From NCBI GenBank assembly GCA_023445495.1, contig JAEXLC010000223.1, positions 1 to 64,000 of the forward strand: 64,000 nucleotides of DNA. Reading direction: 5' to 3'. The position numbers were made by a program, and so were the translations under genes. Shown piece by piece: positions 10,121 to 19,549 of the stretch (positions within the stretch are counted from its first letter, which is position 1; every line of letters begins with the position of its first letter). The DNA is from Pseudomonadota bacterium. GTDB taxonomy: Bacteria > Pseudomonadota > Alphaproteobacteria > Sphingomonadales > Sphingomonadaceae. The notes under the pieces are model-generated. The model was not told the origin of the DNA. It saw only the letters and a list, made by a program, of their open reading frames with translations, and made no database searches.

Positions 10121-11824
10121 TCAGAAGAGCTGGCCATGGATCATCGCGAGATGATCGGCGACGGGACCGAGCGCGAGGCTGGGAAGGAAGGTGAGGCCGC
10201 CCAGCACCAGGATGATGCCGACGAGCAGGCCGATCCAGAGCAGCCCGGTAGTCGGGAACGAGCCGGCGCTCTCGGGGTGCACCTTCTTCGCGGCCAGGCT
10301 GCCGGCGATCGCCAGCACGGGCACGATGATGAAGAAGCGGCCCACCCACATCGCGACACCCAGCAGCCCGTTGTAGAAGGGCGTGCCCGAGGTGATGCCG
10401 GCGAATGCCGAGCCGTTATTCGCGGCAGCGGAGGTGAAGGCGTAGAGGATCTCGCTGAAGCCGTGCGGCCCCTTGTTGAGCGGACCCGCCAGCCCCGCCG
10501 GCAACACCGAGGCGAGCGCAGTGCCCCCCAGGATCATCAGCGGCAGCACCGCGATGGCCAGCACGGCGAACTTCACTTCGCGGCTCTCGATCTTCTTGCC
10601 GACATATTCCGGCGTGCGACCGACCATCAGGCCCGCGACGAACACCGCGAGGATGGCGAACAGCAGGAAGCCGTAGATGCCTGCGCCGACGCCGCCGACC
10701 ACGACTTCGCCCAGCTGCATGTTGAACAGCGGCACCAGCCCGCCGATCGCGGTGAAGCTGTCGTGCATCGCATTGACCGCGCCGCACGAGGCTGCGGTAG
10801 TGACGGTGGCGAAGAGCGCGCTGGCGGCGATGCCGAAGCGGGTTTCCTTGCCCTCCATGTTGCCGCCGGCCAGGCCGACATGATGCAGCACGGGGTTGCC
10901 GGCTGCTTCCTGCCAATAGGTCACGCCCGCGCCGATCAGGAACAGGGTGAGCATCGCGGCGAGGATCGCCCAGCCCTGGCGGGTGTTACCCACCGCTTTG
11001 CCGAAGGTGTAGGTCAGGCCGACGCCGAGGACGAAGATCGACAGCATCTGGATGAAGTTGGTCAGCGCGCTCGGGTTCTCGAACGGGTGCGCCGAGTTGG
11101 CGTTGAAGAAGCCGCCACCATTGGTGCCGAGCATCTTGATCGCTTCCTGCGACGCGACGGGTCCGAGGACGATCGACTGTTTCGCACCTTCAAGGGTAGT
11201 CGCATCGACGATCGTGCCGAAGGTCTGCGGCACACCGCTGGCGATCAGGTACACCGCATAGACGATGCAGGCCGGCAGCAGGACGTAGAGCGTCACCCGG
11301 GTCATGTCGGCCCAGAAATTGCCGATGCCGCTCGCCTGCTTGCGGGCAAAGCCTCGGAACAGCGCGAAGGCGATGGCGATGCCGGTGGCCGCCGACAGGA
11401 AGTTATGGATGGTCAGCCCCAGCATCTGGCTGAGGTTCGAGAGCGCGCCCTCGCCGGCATACCATTGCCAGTTGGTGTTGGTGGTGAAGCTGATCGCCAC
11501 GTTCATCGCGCCGTCGGGCGAGAGGCCGGCGAGCCCGCGCGGGTTCATCGGCAGCACGTCCTGGAAACGCAGCACGAGATAGGTGAACAGCAACGTGACC
11601 AGCTGGAAGGCCAGCATGTGCAGCGCATAGCGGCGCCAGCTCTGCTCGGCGTTCGGATCGACGCCGGCAAGCTTGTAGAAGCCGCGCTCGACAGGGCAGA
11701 GAACGGTGTGGAGCGGCGTGCGCCGCCCTTCATAGATGGCGAACAGCCACAGCCCCACCGGCTTTGCGAGCGCGACGAGGATGAGCGTGAAGACGAGGAT
11801 CAGCATCCAGCCCTGGACGGTCAT
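10121..11824 (-). CDS. kdpA: potassium-transporting ATPase potassium-binding subunit A
   Basis: Channel-like subunit that binds and passes K+, 567 residues with about ten membrane helices. Characteristic segments include [40 protein letters not shown] (a selectivity-filter repeat), [19 protein letters not shown] and [13 protein letters not shown]. It works with KdpB in ATP-driven high-affinity uptake. Transcribed with kdpF just upstream. Confidence 0.97.
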   Translation of the reverse strand: MTVQGWMLILVFTLILVALAKPVGLWLFAIYEGRRTPLHTVLCPVERGFYKLAGVDPNAEQSWRRYALHMLAFQLVTLLFTYLVLRFQDVLPMNPRGLAGLSPDGAMNVAISFTTNTNWQWYAGEGALSNLSQMLGLTIHNFLSAATGIAIAFALFRGFARKQASGIGNFWADMTRVTLYVLLPACIVYAVYLIASGVPQTFGTIVDATTLEGAKQSIVLGPVASQEAIKMLGTNGGGFFNANSAHPFENPSALTNFIQMLSIFVLGVGLTYTFGKAVGNTRQGWAILAAMLTLFLIGAGVTYWQEAAGNPVLHHVGLAGGNMEGKETRFGIAASALFATVTTAASCGAVNAMHDSFTAIGGLVPLFNMQLGEVVVGGVGAGIYGFLLFAILAVFVAGLMVGRTPEYVGKKIESREVKFAVLAIAVLPLMILGGTALASVLPAGLAGPLNKGPHGFSEILYAFTSAAANNGSAFAGITSGTPFYNGLLGVAMWVGRFFIIVPVLAIAGSLAAKKVHPESAGSFPTTGLLWIGLLVGIILVLGGLTFLPSLALGPVADHLAMIHGQLF

Positions 11825-11836
11825 GGAAGGCTCCGA

Positions 11837-11926
11837 TCAGAAACGCTCGGGCCGGACGAGCACGGCCACGAGATAAAGGAGCAGGCCCAGTGCAGTGAGC
11901 CCGGCGAGGATAAGCGACAAAGGCAT
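11837..11926 (-). CDS. kdpF: KdpF small subunit of the potassium pump
   Basis: A 29-residue single-helix protein (starts MPLSLILAGL, ends VRPERF). The C-terminal RPERF is the usual KdpF ending. KdpF stabilises the KdpABC complex in the membrane. A strong ribosome site (GAGGAGAACCACC before ATG) overlaps the stop codon of a 27-codon ORF just upstream, suggesting coupling. Confidence 0.92.
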   Translation of the reverse strand: MPLSLILAGLTALGLLLYLVAVLVRPERF

Positions 11927-11937
11927 GGTGGTTCTCC

Positions 11938-12021
11938 TCAGGCCTGGTCGCAGAGGCGGACACAGGCCAGGGTGAGCAGGAACAGCCCTGCCAACACCCC
12001 CAGCCAGATCAGGTCGGTCAT
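11938..12021 (-). CDS. 27-residue membrane peptide at the head of the kdp operon
   Basis: Reads MTDLIWLGVLAGLF then LLTLACVRLCDQA, a single predicted helix with a short charged tail. An AAAAACC tract precedes the ATG, and its TGA overlaps the ribosome site of kdpF. It resembles KdpF in size and topology but lacks the RPERF tail. I have no firm family name; a second small accessory subunit of the pump or a regulatory leader are both possible. Confidence 0.6.
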   Translation of the reverse strand: MTDLIWLGVLAGLFLLTLACVRLCDQA

Positions 12022-12033
12022 GGTTTTTCTTCC

Positions 12034-12351
12034 CTATTGGCGGCGATCGAAGCGGGTCTTGTCGAAGCGAATGTGGCGGGGCGGCACCGGTATCAGCCGG
12101 AACAGGCCGGGCCCCTCGATCAACAGCGCCCAACCGAGCGTCCAGGCGACGACGCCCGACAGGGCCTCGCCAAATTCAGCCGGCGTGGCGTTGTGCTGCG
12201 GCGGACGATTCATCGAAACGACGAGCGTCCACACCGCAAGCGCACAGGCTCCGAGCAGCAATACGCCGCCGAAACGCAGCCAAAGCTGCGCAGGCCAGCC
12301 GCCCTCTCCCTGTTCCATCCGACGCAACAAAACCCACACGGTGAGACTCCA
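12034..12351 (-). CDS. hypothetical membrane protein upstream of the kdp genes
   Basis: About 105 residues from the ATG at 12351 (MWSLTVWVLL). A later ATG at 12315 (MEQGEGG) is also possible; the frame extends to 12429 but that would place the start in the promoter region. Two hydrophobic stretches are clear: LRFGGVLLLGACALAVWTLVV and SGVVAWTLGWALLIEG, ending in an Arg-rich tail. I do not recognise the family. It sits 12 bases ahead of the 27-residue ORF and on the same strand as kdp, so it is probably the first gene of that operon. Confidence 0.5.
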   Translation of the reverse strand, partial: WSLTVWVLLRRMEQGEGGWPAQLWLRFGGVLLLGACALAVWTLVVSMNRPPQHNATPAEFGEALSGVVAWTLGWALLIEGPGLFRLIPVPPRHIRFDKTRFDRRQ

Positions 12352-12389
12352 CATTGGTCGGTTCGCGATGTGGTCTCGGGGGGAGTTAA

Positions 12390-12412
12390 GGTTCCACGGG
12401 GAAGTTGGAACC
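12390..12412. promoter_or_regulatory. inverted repeat in the kdp-kup intergenic region
   Basis: GGTTCCA and TGGAACC, perfect seven-base arms around a nine-base spacer, between the kdp-side and kup-side starts. Possibly an operator. No T-run follows, so a terminator is unlikely. Confidence 0.35.
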
Positions 12413-12414
12413 CA

Positions 12415-12432
12415 CCATAAAGATTCCATAAA
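12415..12432 (-). promoter_or_regulatory. candidate KdpE binding site
   Basis: On the kdp-coding strand TTTATGG occurs twice, with starts 11 bases apart. Tandem direct repeats phased by about one helical turn are typical for OmpR-type regulators, and the known E. coli KdpE site is also T-rich with TTTAT. It lies upstream of the kdp operon and close to kup on the other side. Confidence 0.5.
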
Positions 12433-12478
12433 ATCGTTGGCTGAGGCCGGAACCTCTGGATACTAGGCGGGTTCGACG

Positions 12479-14404
12479 GTGCCGAGGGCGGTGCCGGCCA
12501 ACGAAAGATTCGCCTTGGAAGCGACGCAAGCGGCCGATGCACACGGCCATCAGGATCGGCTCGGCACGCTCGCGGTGGGCGCGATCGGGGTCGTATTCGG
12601 CGATATCGGCACCTCGCCGCTCTATTCGCTCAAGGAAAGCTTCATCGGCCACCATCCGCTGGCGGTGGACCGGGCGCACATCTTCGGCGTGCTCTCGCTG
12701 GTCTTCTGGACGATGATGCTGGTGGTGACGATCAAGTACGTCTTCATCATCCTGCGCGCGGACAACAAGGGCGAAGGCGGCAGCCTCGCGCTGCTCGCGC
12801 TGATCCAGCGCAAGCTCGGCGAGACCCGCTGGACGCCGTGGATCGTCGCGCTCGGCGTGATCGCGACCGCGCTCTTCTATGGCGATGCGATCATCACTCC
12901 GGCGGTCTCGGTGCTGTCGGCGGTCGAAGGCCTCGCCACCGTCCAGGACTCGCTGTCCCAACTCGTGCTGCCAATCAGCATCGTCATCCTGATCGGCCTG
13001 TTCGCGATCCAGTCGCACGGCACCGCACGGGTGGGTCGGCTGTTCGGCCCGGTGATGATCTTCTACTTCATCGTGATCGCGGTGCTCGGCGTGGTCGGCA
13101 TCGCCAAGAGCCCTGACATCCTGTGGGCGCTCAATCCCTGGTACGCGCTCCATTTCTTCGCGCTCGATCCGCTGCTCGCCTTCCTGGCGCTCGGCTCGGT
13201 CGTGCTGGCGGTGACCGGCGCCGAAGCGCTCTATGCGGACATGGGCCATTTCGGGCGCAAGGCGATCATGGTCTCCTGGCTCTACATCGCGTTCCCCTGC
13301 TTGATGCTCAACTATCTCGGCCAGTCGGCGCTGCTGCTGAGCAGCCCCGCCTCGGTGGAGAATCCCTTCTTCCTGCTCGCGCCCGACTGGGCCCGCCTCC
13401 CCCTCGTCATCCTCGCGACCGCGGCGACGGTGATCGCCAGCCAGGCGGTGATCTCGGGCGCCTTCTCGGTCACGCAGCAGGCGGTGCAGCTCGGCTTCCT
13501 GCCGCGGCTGCGCATCCTCCACACCAGTGCCAAGGCGGCCGGGCAGATCTATGTCCCGCTGGCCAACTGGCTGCTGCTCATCATGGTCATCCTGCTCGTC
13601 CTCGGCTTCCGCAGCTCGAGCAACCTCGCCGCGGCCTATGGCATCGCGGTAACCGGCACGATGTTCATCACCGCCTGCATGCTCGGCGTGCTGACCTTCG
13701 CGGTGTGGAAATGGCATCCGGTGCTGGCCGGCCTGGTCACCGGTGGTTTCCTGCTGATCGACGGGCTCTATTTCGCCTCGAACGTCACCAAGATCCCCGA
13801 TGGCGGCTGGTTCCCGCTGCTCGTCGCCGCGATCGTCTTCACCCTCCTCACCACCTGGGCGACCGGGCGCAAGCTGGTCCGCGCACGGCTGCACGAAGGC
13901 GCGATACCGATCGAGATCTTCATCCAGTCCGCCGGCCAGTCGGTCCAGCGGGTGGGCGGCACCGCGGTGTTCCTCGCCAGCACCGACGACATCCCCCCGG
14001 CGCTGCTCCACAACCTCAAGCACAACAAGGTGCTGCACGAGCGGGTGGTGATCCTGACCGTGGCGATCGAGCAGGTGCCACATGTCGCGCCCGAGCTGCG
14101 TGCGGATGTGAAGGCGCTGGGCCAGGGCTTCTACCGCACCGTGCTGCACTATGGCTTCATGGACGAGATCGACATTCCCGTGGCGCTGCACGCGCTGGGA
14201 GATCGCGCGGGCGAGAAGTTCAAGGCGATGGAGACCAGCTATTTCCTCGCCCGCCAGACGCTGATCGCCTCGTCGCGGCCCGGCATGGCGATCTGGCGCG
14301 AGAAGCTGTTCGCCTGGATGGTGCGCAACGCCGAAAGCGCGATGGAATTCTTCAAGCTCCCGACCAACCGCGTGGTCGAATTGGGCAGCCAGGTGGAGAT
14401 CTGA
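12479..14404 (+). CDS. kup: Kup low-affinity potassium transporter
   Basis: Proton-coupled potassium uptake protein of the KUP/HAK family, 641 residues. The start region has the signature [18 protein letters not shown], followed by about 12 membrane helices and a long cytoplasmic C-terminal part ending VELGSQVEI. Other family marks are GTGEGG-like [14 protein letters not shown] and [15 protein letters not shown] use the GTG at 12479; a TTG at 12515 is an alternative. It is divergent from the kdp operon, placing the constitutive and inducible potassium systems side by side. Confidence 0.95.
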   Translation: MPRAVPANERFALEATQAADAHGHQDRLGTLAVGAIGVVFGDIGTSPLYSLKESFIGHHPLAVDRAHIFGVLSLVFWTMMLVVTIKYVFIILRADNKGEGGSLALLALIQRKLGETRWTPWIVALGVIATALFYGDAIITPAVSVLSAVEGLATVQDSLSQLVLPISIVILIGLFAIQSHGTARVGRLFGPVMIFYFIVIAVLGVVGIAKSPDILWALNPWYALHFFALDPLLAFLALGSVVLAVTGAEALYADMGHFGRKAIMVSWLYIAFPCLMLNYLGQSALLLSSPASVENPFFLLAPDWARLPLVILATAATVIASQAVISGAFSVTQQAVQLGFLPRLRILHTSAKAAGQIYVPLANWLLLIMVILLVLGFRSSSNLAAAYGIAVTGTMFITACMLGVLTFAVWKWHPVLAGLVTGGFLLIDGLYFASNVTKIPDGGWFPLLVAAIVFTLLTTWATGRKLVRARLHEGAIPIEIFIQSAGQSVQRVGGTAVFLASTDDIPPALLHNLKHNKVLHERVVILTVAIEQVPHVAPELRADVKALGQGFYRTVLHYGFMDEIDIPVALHALGDRAGEKFKAMETSYFLARQTLIASSRPGMAIWREKLFAWMVRNAESAMEFFKLPTNRVVELGSQVEI

Positions 14405-14432
14405 AGCAGTCTCGGGCCGATATTCAACAACT

Positions 14433-14522
14433 CGTCATGCTGAACTTGTTTCAGCATCCAACCCTCTTTCAGAGGATATCGCTGATAGAGCGTTGGCCCC
14501 TGAAACAAGTTCAGGGTGACGG
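14433..14522. repeat. REP-like inverted pair downstream of kup
   Basis: One arm begins CGTCATGCTGAACTTGTTTC, the other is the inverse of CGTCACCCTGAACTTGTTTC, with about 30 bases between. The same element lies at 19436-19523 in the opposite orientation and at 60798-60904. Confidence 0.85.
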
Positions 14523-14555
14523 CCCAGGTAGTTGAGGCGGAGTCCTCTCCGCCGG

Positions 14556-14593
14556 ACACAAAACGGCCGGCGCACGGAGGCGTGGCGCCGGCC
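14556..14593 (-). terminator. intrinsic terminator of the first TonB receptor gene
   Basis: On the minus strand GGCCGGCGC and GCGCCGGCC form a nine-base stem, followed by GTTTTGTG. It lies about 75 bases past the receptor stop codon. Confidence 0.65.
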
Positions 14594-14667
14594 AGGAAGC
14601 CAAGGGAAAACCGCAGGAAGACTGGAGCGGCACCGCAAGGCGCCGCCCCACTCCCTCCCCCCGAAGA

Positions 14668-17600
14668 TCAGAAGATCATGCGCAGGCCCGCGGTGATGAT
14701 CCGGCCCGTGCTGGCATAGGTCTGGGTCACCGGGCTCGCGGCATACATGGTGCGATACTGCGGCTCGTTGGTCATGTTGCGGCCCTCGAGCGACAGCTTG
14801 GCGAACTTCGTGACCGCATAGGAGATCGCGAAGTCGATGTTGAGCTGGTCCTCGTTATAGCCGAAGTCCGCGAACACCGGCGAGTTGCAGGGGCCGCCGC
14901 CGACGGTGGTGGTGCCCACCGAGCAGGTGCCGGTCGCCAGCGGGAAGCGGTTCACATAGCGGGTGCGATAGGCGCCCGAGACGCGTGCCGAGAACTTGCT
15001 GTCCTCATAATAGAGCGTCGCGTTGAACGAGTCCGGCGAGGTGTTGAGGAACGGCCCCTCCGCATAGCTGTTCACCGCGGTGCCCGACACCGTCTGGCTG
15101 GTGTTGAGCACCGTGCCGGTCAGGTAGCTCAGGCTCGATTCGATGTGCGTGTAGTTCGCAGTCACACCGAAATGCTTGAGGAAGCCCGGCAGGAAGAAGA
15201 AGTCGGTCTGCAGGTTGACTTCAACGCCCTTGATGTCGCCGCCCGGCGCATCCTGGTACTGGCGCACCGCCCAGGTGCCGCCGCTGGTCGTGTAGTTCAG
15301 CAGCGCCGGGTTGGTGATGAAGGTCAGCACCTGCTGGTAAACCTCGGGCTCGAACACCGCCGAAAGCGGGGCTTCGAGCGCGATCTGCTGCGGGAAGGTG
15401 TCGATCTTCTTCTTGAACAGGTTGACCGCGAGCAGCCCGTTATGCGCGAAATACTTCTCGAAGCTCAGGTCGAGGTTCGTCGCGCGGAACGGGTTGAGAT
15501 AGGGGTTGCCCACCGTCAGCGACGGCGCCGTGCCGTTGGCGTTCAGGCTGGTGGTGAAGGCCGTGGTGCCCGGCGTCAGGCTCGCCAGCTGCGGGCGCGA
15601 CATCACCTTGGAAGCGGCGAAGCGGACGAGGAAGTTGTCGGCAACTTCCCAGTTCGCGTTCATCGAGGGCAGCCAGTCCCAATATTCGTTCTTGGCGGTC
15701 ACCCCGAGGCCGGCGACACCGTCCGCACCACCGACATTGCCCGAACCCGAGACGCGGGTATTGGCGACGCGCAGGCCGACATTGCCGCGCAGCGGGCGGC
15801 CGAGCAGGTTCACATTGTAATCGACCTGGAAGAAGCCCGACACATCGGTCTCGGTCACGCCCGAGCGCTGGCGTCCATCGACCACAGCCCGGAAATCGCC
15901 CCACTTGTTCACGCAGTTGCAGTTGATGCCGAACTGATTGATGAACTTGTTGATATCCGGCGCATAATAGCTGGTCGGCGTGCCCTGCGACACCGTAAGC
16001 CCCTTGCCGAAACCGATGGTCTGGCCAAGGTCGGTGATGCTGAGCTTCGATTCCGCCAGCGTCGGGTTGATCGCTTCGATCGACTGGTTGCGACGGCCCT
16101 GGTCGCCGACATAGGCGAACTCCTTGGCCGTGCCGCCGAAGCGGATCGACATCTCGGGCAGCGCTTCATAGGTGAAGTTGACCCGCGCCACCTTGAACTC
16201 ATTGTCCACGGTGTTGGTGAAGTAGCGGATCGTCGACAGGCCCTTCACCAGCGTCCAGTTGTTCGCATTGGCCACGTCGAAGCCCGGGTTGAACACCGGC
16301 ATCTTGCCGTCACCCCGCGCGTCGAAGGTGTAGCCGTCCTTGTCGATCGCGTTGAACTCGGCGAGCAGGCCGTAGGCGCGGAATTCCGACTTGGACCAGC
16401 CGCCGGTCGCATCGGCATAGAAGCCGGGCGCGAACTCCTGGTGGACGTTCAGCGTCACCTGCTTGAAGTCGGTGCGGCCATACTGGGTATCGGCGAAGCT
16501 GCGCCAGTCGACATCGTCCAGCACCATGTAATCGGCCTGGCCGGCGCCGTTGACATGCGCTTCGCGGATCTTGGTGTTCGGACGACCCAGCAACTCGTTG
16601 TAATAGCCGGTCTGGTTCGCGGTCGCGACATAGCCCGGCGAAGCCGGGTTGTTGTAATAGTCGAACGGGTTGAGGTTGTTCGGGTTGAGGCTGTTGAAAT
16701 AGCCGGGCAGCGCGGTCTGGCCGACGCCGGTACCCGCCTGGTCGCCATTGCAGTCGATGATCGCGCTGGGCACGCAGTTCGCATAGAGCGCGACGCGGTC
16801 GGCATAGCCATTGGCGGTGCCGACGGCGCGCAGGCCTGCGGTGCCGGTGCTGACGACACGGGCGTTGGTACCGTTGCGGTTCAGGCCGATCGGCGTGATG
16901 CCGGTATTGTTGCTGTTCTGGTCGTAGCGCGAGAAGACGCCGTCGAGCGTGATCTCGGTGCCCGGGCCCGGCTTCCACTGCATCGTCGCGGTCGCGCCGA
17001 TCCGCTCATAATCGAGATACTGGCGGCCGACCGAGGGCAGGCCCGGGATGATCGTGGTCGGGGTCACCGCGGCATAGGCGGTCGGGTCCGAGCCGAAGGT
17101 CGCGCCGGTGCCCTGGTTGCTGGGGCGCGCGAAGCCGAAGACGTTCGGCGTGATGCCGGCGATCTGCGAGTTGCGATAGGTGTACTCGAACACGCCGATG
17201 TTGCGGCGATAGGCGTCGATCTGCTGTTCCTGCTTCTGGTACGCGCCGGAAACCAGGATGCCGAAATTGTCGGTCACGCGCACCGAGGCAAGGCCGGTGA
17301 AGCGCGGGTTCCAGCTCTTGCCGTTCTCGCGATACTCGGCCTCGGCGCCCACGGCGAAGCGGTTCTTCTTGTACGAGAGCGGGCGGCCGGTGGTCAGGTC
17401 GATGATCGCGCCCAGCGAGCCTTCGTCATTCTCGGCGGCGGTCGACTTGGTCACCTTGATGCCGCCGAACAGTTCCGAGGCGAAGGTGTTGAAGTCGAAG
17501 CCGCGCGAGCGGTTCGCGCCGGCGTCGGACTGGTTGCCGCCCGCGATGTTCTGGGCATCGGCGCCGTTCAGGCGCACCGCCTGGAAGTCGCCACCCAGGC

Positions 17601-17994
17601 CGCGCACGGTGATCGTGCGGCCTTCGCCGTTGTCGCGGTCGATCGAGACGCCCGGCAGGCGCTGGATCGATTCCGCCAGGTTCGCATCGGGGAAGTCGGC
17701 GATGTCCTCGGCGGTGATCGCATCGACGATCTGGTTCGAGTTGCGCTTGATGTTGACCGAATTGGCCAGCGAGGCGCGGAAACCGGTGACAACGATCGCA
17801 TCGCCGCTTTCGGTCTGGTCCTGCGGCCGGGCCTGCGGATCGTCCTGCGTGGCCGCGGCCACCGCCGTGGTGGTCTCGGTGGTCTGTGCCCAGGCCGGCG
17901 TGGCCATCAGCAGCGCCAGGCCGAGCGCACCGAGCGCCGTCGTGCCGCGCAGCGCCGAACGGCGTGCAACCAGGGTGTCAGCGGTAGAAAGCAT
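14668..17994 (-). CDS. TonB-dependent outer-membrane receptor (uronate locus, first copy)
   Basis: An 1108-residue outer-membrane transporter. The signal peptide ends near TPAWAQ (residues 1-37); a TonB-box-like DAIVVTGFR follows, then the plug domain (LAESIQRLPGVSIDRDNGEG, ITVRGLGGDFQAVRLNG) and a large 22-strand-type barrel ending in aromatic F (ITAGLRMIF). It belongs to the subfamily abundant in Xanthomonas, Caulobacter and Sphingomonas that imports oligosaccharides. The ATG at 17994 starts the signal peptide; an upstream in-frame start would spoil it. Its promoter carries an ACCGGTGTCA operator, and the LacI gene lies just behind it, so the cargo is probably a uronate oligosaccharide. Confidence 0.93.
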   Translation of the reverse strand: MLSTADTLVARRSALRGTTALGALGLALLMATPAWAQTTETTTAVAAATQDDPQARPQDQTESGDAIVVTGFRASLANSVNIKRNSNQIVDAITAEDIADFPDANLAESIQRLPGVSIDRDNGEGRTITVRGLGGDFQAVRLNGADAQNIAGGNQSDAGANRSRGFDFNTFASELFGGIKVTKSTAAENDEGSLGAIIDLTTGRPLSYKKNRFAVGAEAEYRENGKSWNPRFTGLASVRVTDNFGILVSGAYQKQEQQIDAYRRNIGVFEYTYRNSQIAGITPNVFGFARPSNQGTGATFGSDPTAYAAVTPTTIIPGLPSVGRQYLDYERIGATATMQWKPGPGTEITLDGVFSRYDQNSNNTGITPIGLNRNGTNARVVSTGTAGLRAVGTANGYADRVALYANCVPSAIIDCNGDQAGTGVGQTALPGYFNSLNPNNLNPFDYYNNPASPGYVATANQTGYYNELLGRPNTKIREAHVNGAGQADYMVLDDVDWRSFADTQYGRTDFKQVTLNVHQEFAPGFYADATGGWSKSEFRAYGLLAEFNAIDKDGYTFDARGDGKMPVFNPGFDVANANNWTLVKGLSTIRYFTNTVDNEFKVARVNFTYEALPEMSIRFGGTAKEFAYVGDQGRRNQSIEAINPTLAESKLSITDLGQTIGFGKGLTVSQGTPTSYYAPDINKFINQFGINCNCVNKWGDFRAVVDGRQRSGVTETDVSGFFQVDYNVNLLGRPLRGNVGLRVANTRVSGSGNVGGADGVAGLGVTAKNEYWDWLPSMNANWEVADNFLVRFAASKVMSRPQLASLTPGTTAFTTSLNANGTAPSLTVGNPYLNPFRATNLDLSFEKYFAHNGLLAVNLFKKKIDTFPQQIALEAPLSAVFEPEVYQQVLTFITNPALLNYTTSGGTWAVRQYQDAPGGDIKGVEVNLQTDFFFLPGFLKHFGVTANYTHIESSLSYLTGTVLNTSQTVSGTAVNSYAEGPFLNTSPDSFNATLYYEDSKFSARVSGAYRTRYVNRFPLATGTCSVGTTTVGGGPCNSPVFADFGYNEDQLNIDFAISYAVTKFAKLSLEGRNMTNEPQYRTMYAASPVTQTYASTGRIITAGLRMIF

Positions 17995-18317
17995 AATTCC
18001 TCCCCCAAAGGTCTTTTCATCGACAAGCACTGGTCGATGCGCCCATTGGGAAGCCTGGAATCAGGGTGCGACGCAGCATCGCGGAAAACGACATGAGTCG
18101 CCCCGCAAGTTCCAGCCATGTCGCGACTTGCCCCCTCCCACGCCCCTCATGCGGATCTTCGCGTCCACTTGGGCGCAAGCGTATCAGTCACGCTTGTTCA
18201 CGCTATCAATCTCGCGCCTGCCCCCCGATGTCAACCGGTGTCATTGAACTAAATGTCACAAATCCGGGATTGCGGCATTTCAGCAACATCGGGGAAATGC
18301 TGCTATGCAGCGCAGGC
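17995..18317. other. promoter region between the LacI gene and the first TonB receptor
   Basis: This 323-bp gap holds the leader and promoter of the leftward receptor gene and the operator at 18230-18243. No further ORF or RNA is convincing. A poly-G/C leader close to the start carries the receptor ribosome site (GGGGGAGGAATT). Confidence 0.6.
18230..18243. promoter_or_regulatory. candidate LacI-family operator at the first receptor promoter
   Basis: GTCAACCGGTGTCA. On the minus strand the motif overlaps a perfect -35 hexamer TTGACA (18234 to 18229), with GATTGAT or TTGATA as possible -10 elements 17-19 bases on. A repressor here would block receptor expression. Confidence 0.55.
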
Positions 18318-19352
18318 TCAGCCCTCGCGCGGGGGCGCCACCGAGGCACGATGGATCAGCGTCGAGGGGAAGAGCGACGGCTCCTCCACGGCATTGTCGT
18401 CCCCGCCGAAAAAGTCCGCGAGCAGCTTGAGCGCGGCCGAGCGCGCCATCGAGATGATCGGCCAGTGCACCGTCGTCATCGGCGGCCAGATATGGGAAGC
18501 GATCGCGGTATCGTCGAAGCCGATGATCGACAGGTCCTCGGGCACGCTCATCCCCCGGCGCCGCGCGGCATGGAGCGTGGCGGCCGCCATCTCGTCGTTC
18601 GAGGCGAAGATCGCGGTCGGACGCGGCGACAGGTCGAGCAGCCGGTCGGCAGCGGCCAGCCCGGTCTCGAAGGTGTAGTTGCCATCGGCGATCAGGCTGC
18701 GCGGCAGCTTGATCCCGGCCACTTCGAGCGCGTTCTCGAAGCCCTTGCGCCGCTCGCGGGCCGAACGGAACCCGTGCGGGCCGGCGATCAGGCCGATGCG
18801 GCGATGACCGAGCGCGATCAGGTGGTTCACTGCCTCGGTCACCACGTCGCAGTCGTTCGAGGCGACCATGTGCTCGGAGGTGTCCAGCGTCGCCGAACCC
18901 ATGCGGACATAGCGGATGCCCAGTTCCCGGCAGAGCTCGGCGACCATCTCGTTCTCCGAGACCGGCGGCAGGAACATCACGCCGTAGAGCCGCTGGCGCT
19001 CGAGGAAGTTGCGCACATCCTCGAGCATCGTCGAGCTGCCGCGATCGATCGGGCGGACGATCAGCTCGAATTCGGTGTCGCGCATCGCCTCGAGCATGCC
19101 GGCCTGCACGTTCATCACCATTTGCGCGTTGGGATTGTCGTGGATCAGGCCGATCAGGAAGTTGCGCCGCAAGGCCAGCGCACGCGCCTGGACATTGGGG
19201 ACATAGCCCAGCTCGGCGATAACCTGCTCGACGCGGGCACGGGTCTCGCCGTTGAGCAGCGGCGAGCGGTTTATCACCCGGCTGACGGTTTTCTTCGAGA
19301 CGCCGGCGATACGCGCGACATCGTTGATCGTGGGCTTTCCGGTTCTCTCCAT
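18318..19352 (-). CDS. LacI-family transcriptional repressor of the uronate locus
   Basis: A 344-residue regulator. The N-terminal helix-turn-helix (TINDVARIAGVSKKTVSRVI) and hinge (VPNVQARALALRR) are typical LacI/GalR. The rest is a periplasmic-binding-type sensor with LIHDNPNA, the HRRIGLIAGP block, AIFASNDEMAAA and SIIGFDDTAIASHIWPP. The ATG at 19352 (MERTGKP) is chosen over one seven codons upstream because the DNA-binding domain begins there. Four copies of ACCGGTGTCA at receptor, regulator and operon promoters suggest it controls the whole locus, probably induced by a uronate metabolite such as KDG. The inducer is an inference. Confidence 0.92.
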   Translation of the reverse strand: MERTGKPTINDVARIAGVSKKTVSRVINRSPLLNGETRARVEQVIAELGYVPNVQARALALRRNFLIGLIHDNPNAQMVMNVQAGMLEAMRDTEFELIVRPIDRGSSTMLEDVRNFLERQRLYGVMFLPPVSENEMVAELCRELGIRYVRMGSATLDTSEHMVASNDCDVVTEAVNHLIALGHRRIGLIAGPHGFRSARERRKGFENALEVAGIKLPRSLIADGNYTFETGLAAADRLLDLSPRPTAIFASNDEMAAATLHAARRRGMSVPEDLSIIGFDDTAIASHIWPPMTTVHWPIISMARSAALKLLADFFGGDDNAVEEPSLFPSTLIHRASVAPPREG

Positions 19353-19410
19353 CCCCCAACCATAATGGCTCACGGGACAAAGACAAACCTGCTTGCGTGC
19401 GCAGCAATAT

Positions 19411-19424
19411 GGAAACCGGTGTCA
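19411..19424. promoter_or_regulatory. candidate LacI-family operator upstream of the LacI gene
   Basis: GGAAACCGGTGTCA, 59 bases before the LacI start codon. The right half matches the sites at 18230, 29847 and 29923 exactly, consistent with autoregulation. Confidence 0.5.
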
Positions 19425-19435
19425 GACTTCCTTCC

Positions 19436-19523
19436 CGTCACCCTGAACTTGTTTCAGGGCCCAACGCTCCACGGGCGATGCCGCTGGAGGAGCGTTGGAT
19501 GCTGAAACAAGTTCAGCATGACG
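19436..19523. repeat. REP-like inverted pair between the LacI and esterase genes
   Basis: Arms CGTCACCCTGAACTTGTTTC and the inverse of CGTCATGCTGAACTTGTTTC, with CCAACGCTCC/GGAGCGTTGG pairing inside. It is the 14433 element in reverse orientation. Confidence 0.85.
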
Positions 19524-19549
19524 GCAGGCAGGCGGTCAGGTCCGTGCGC

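Noticed and set aside
14433..14522. Reading the REP-like repeats as terminators or small RNAs
   Set aside because: They form hairpins but have no T-run, occur in both orientations and also within operons, which fits dispersed repeats better.
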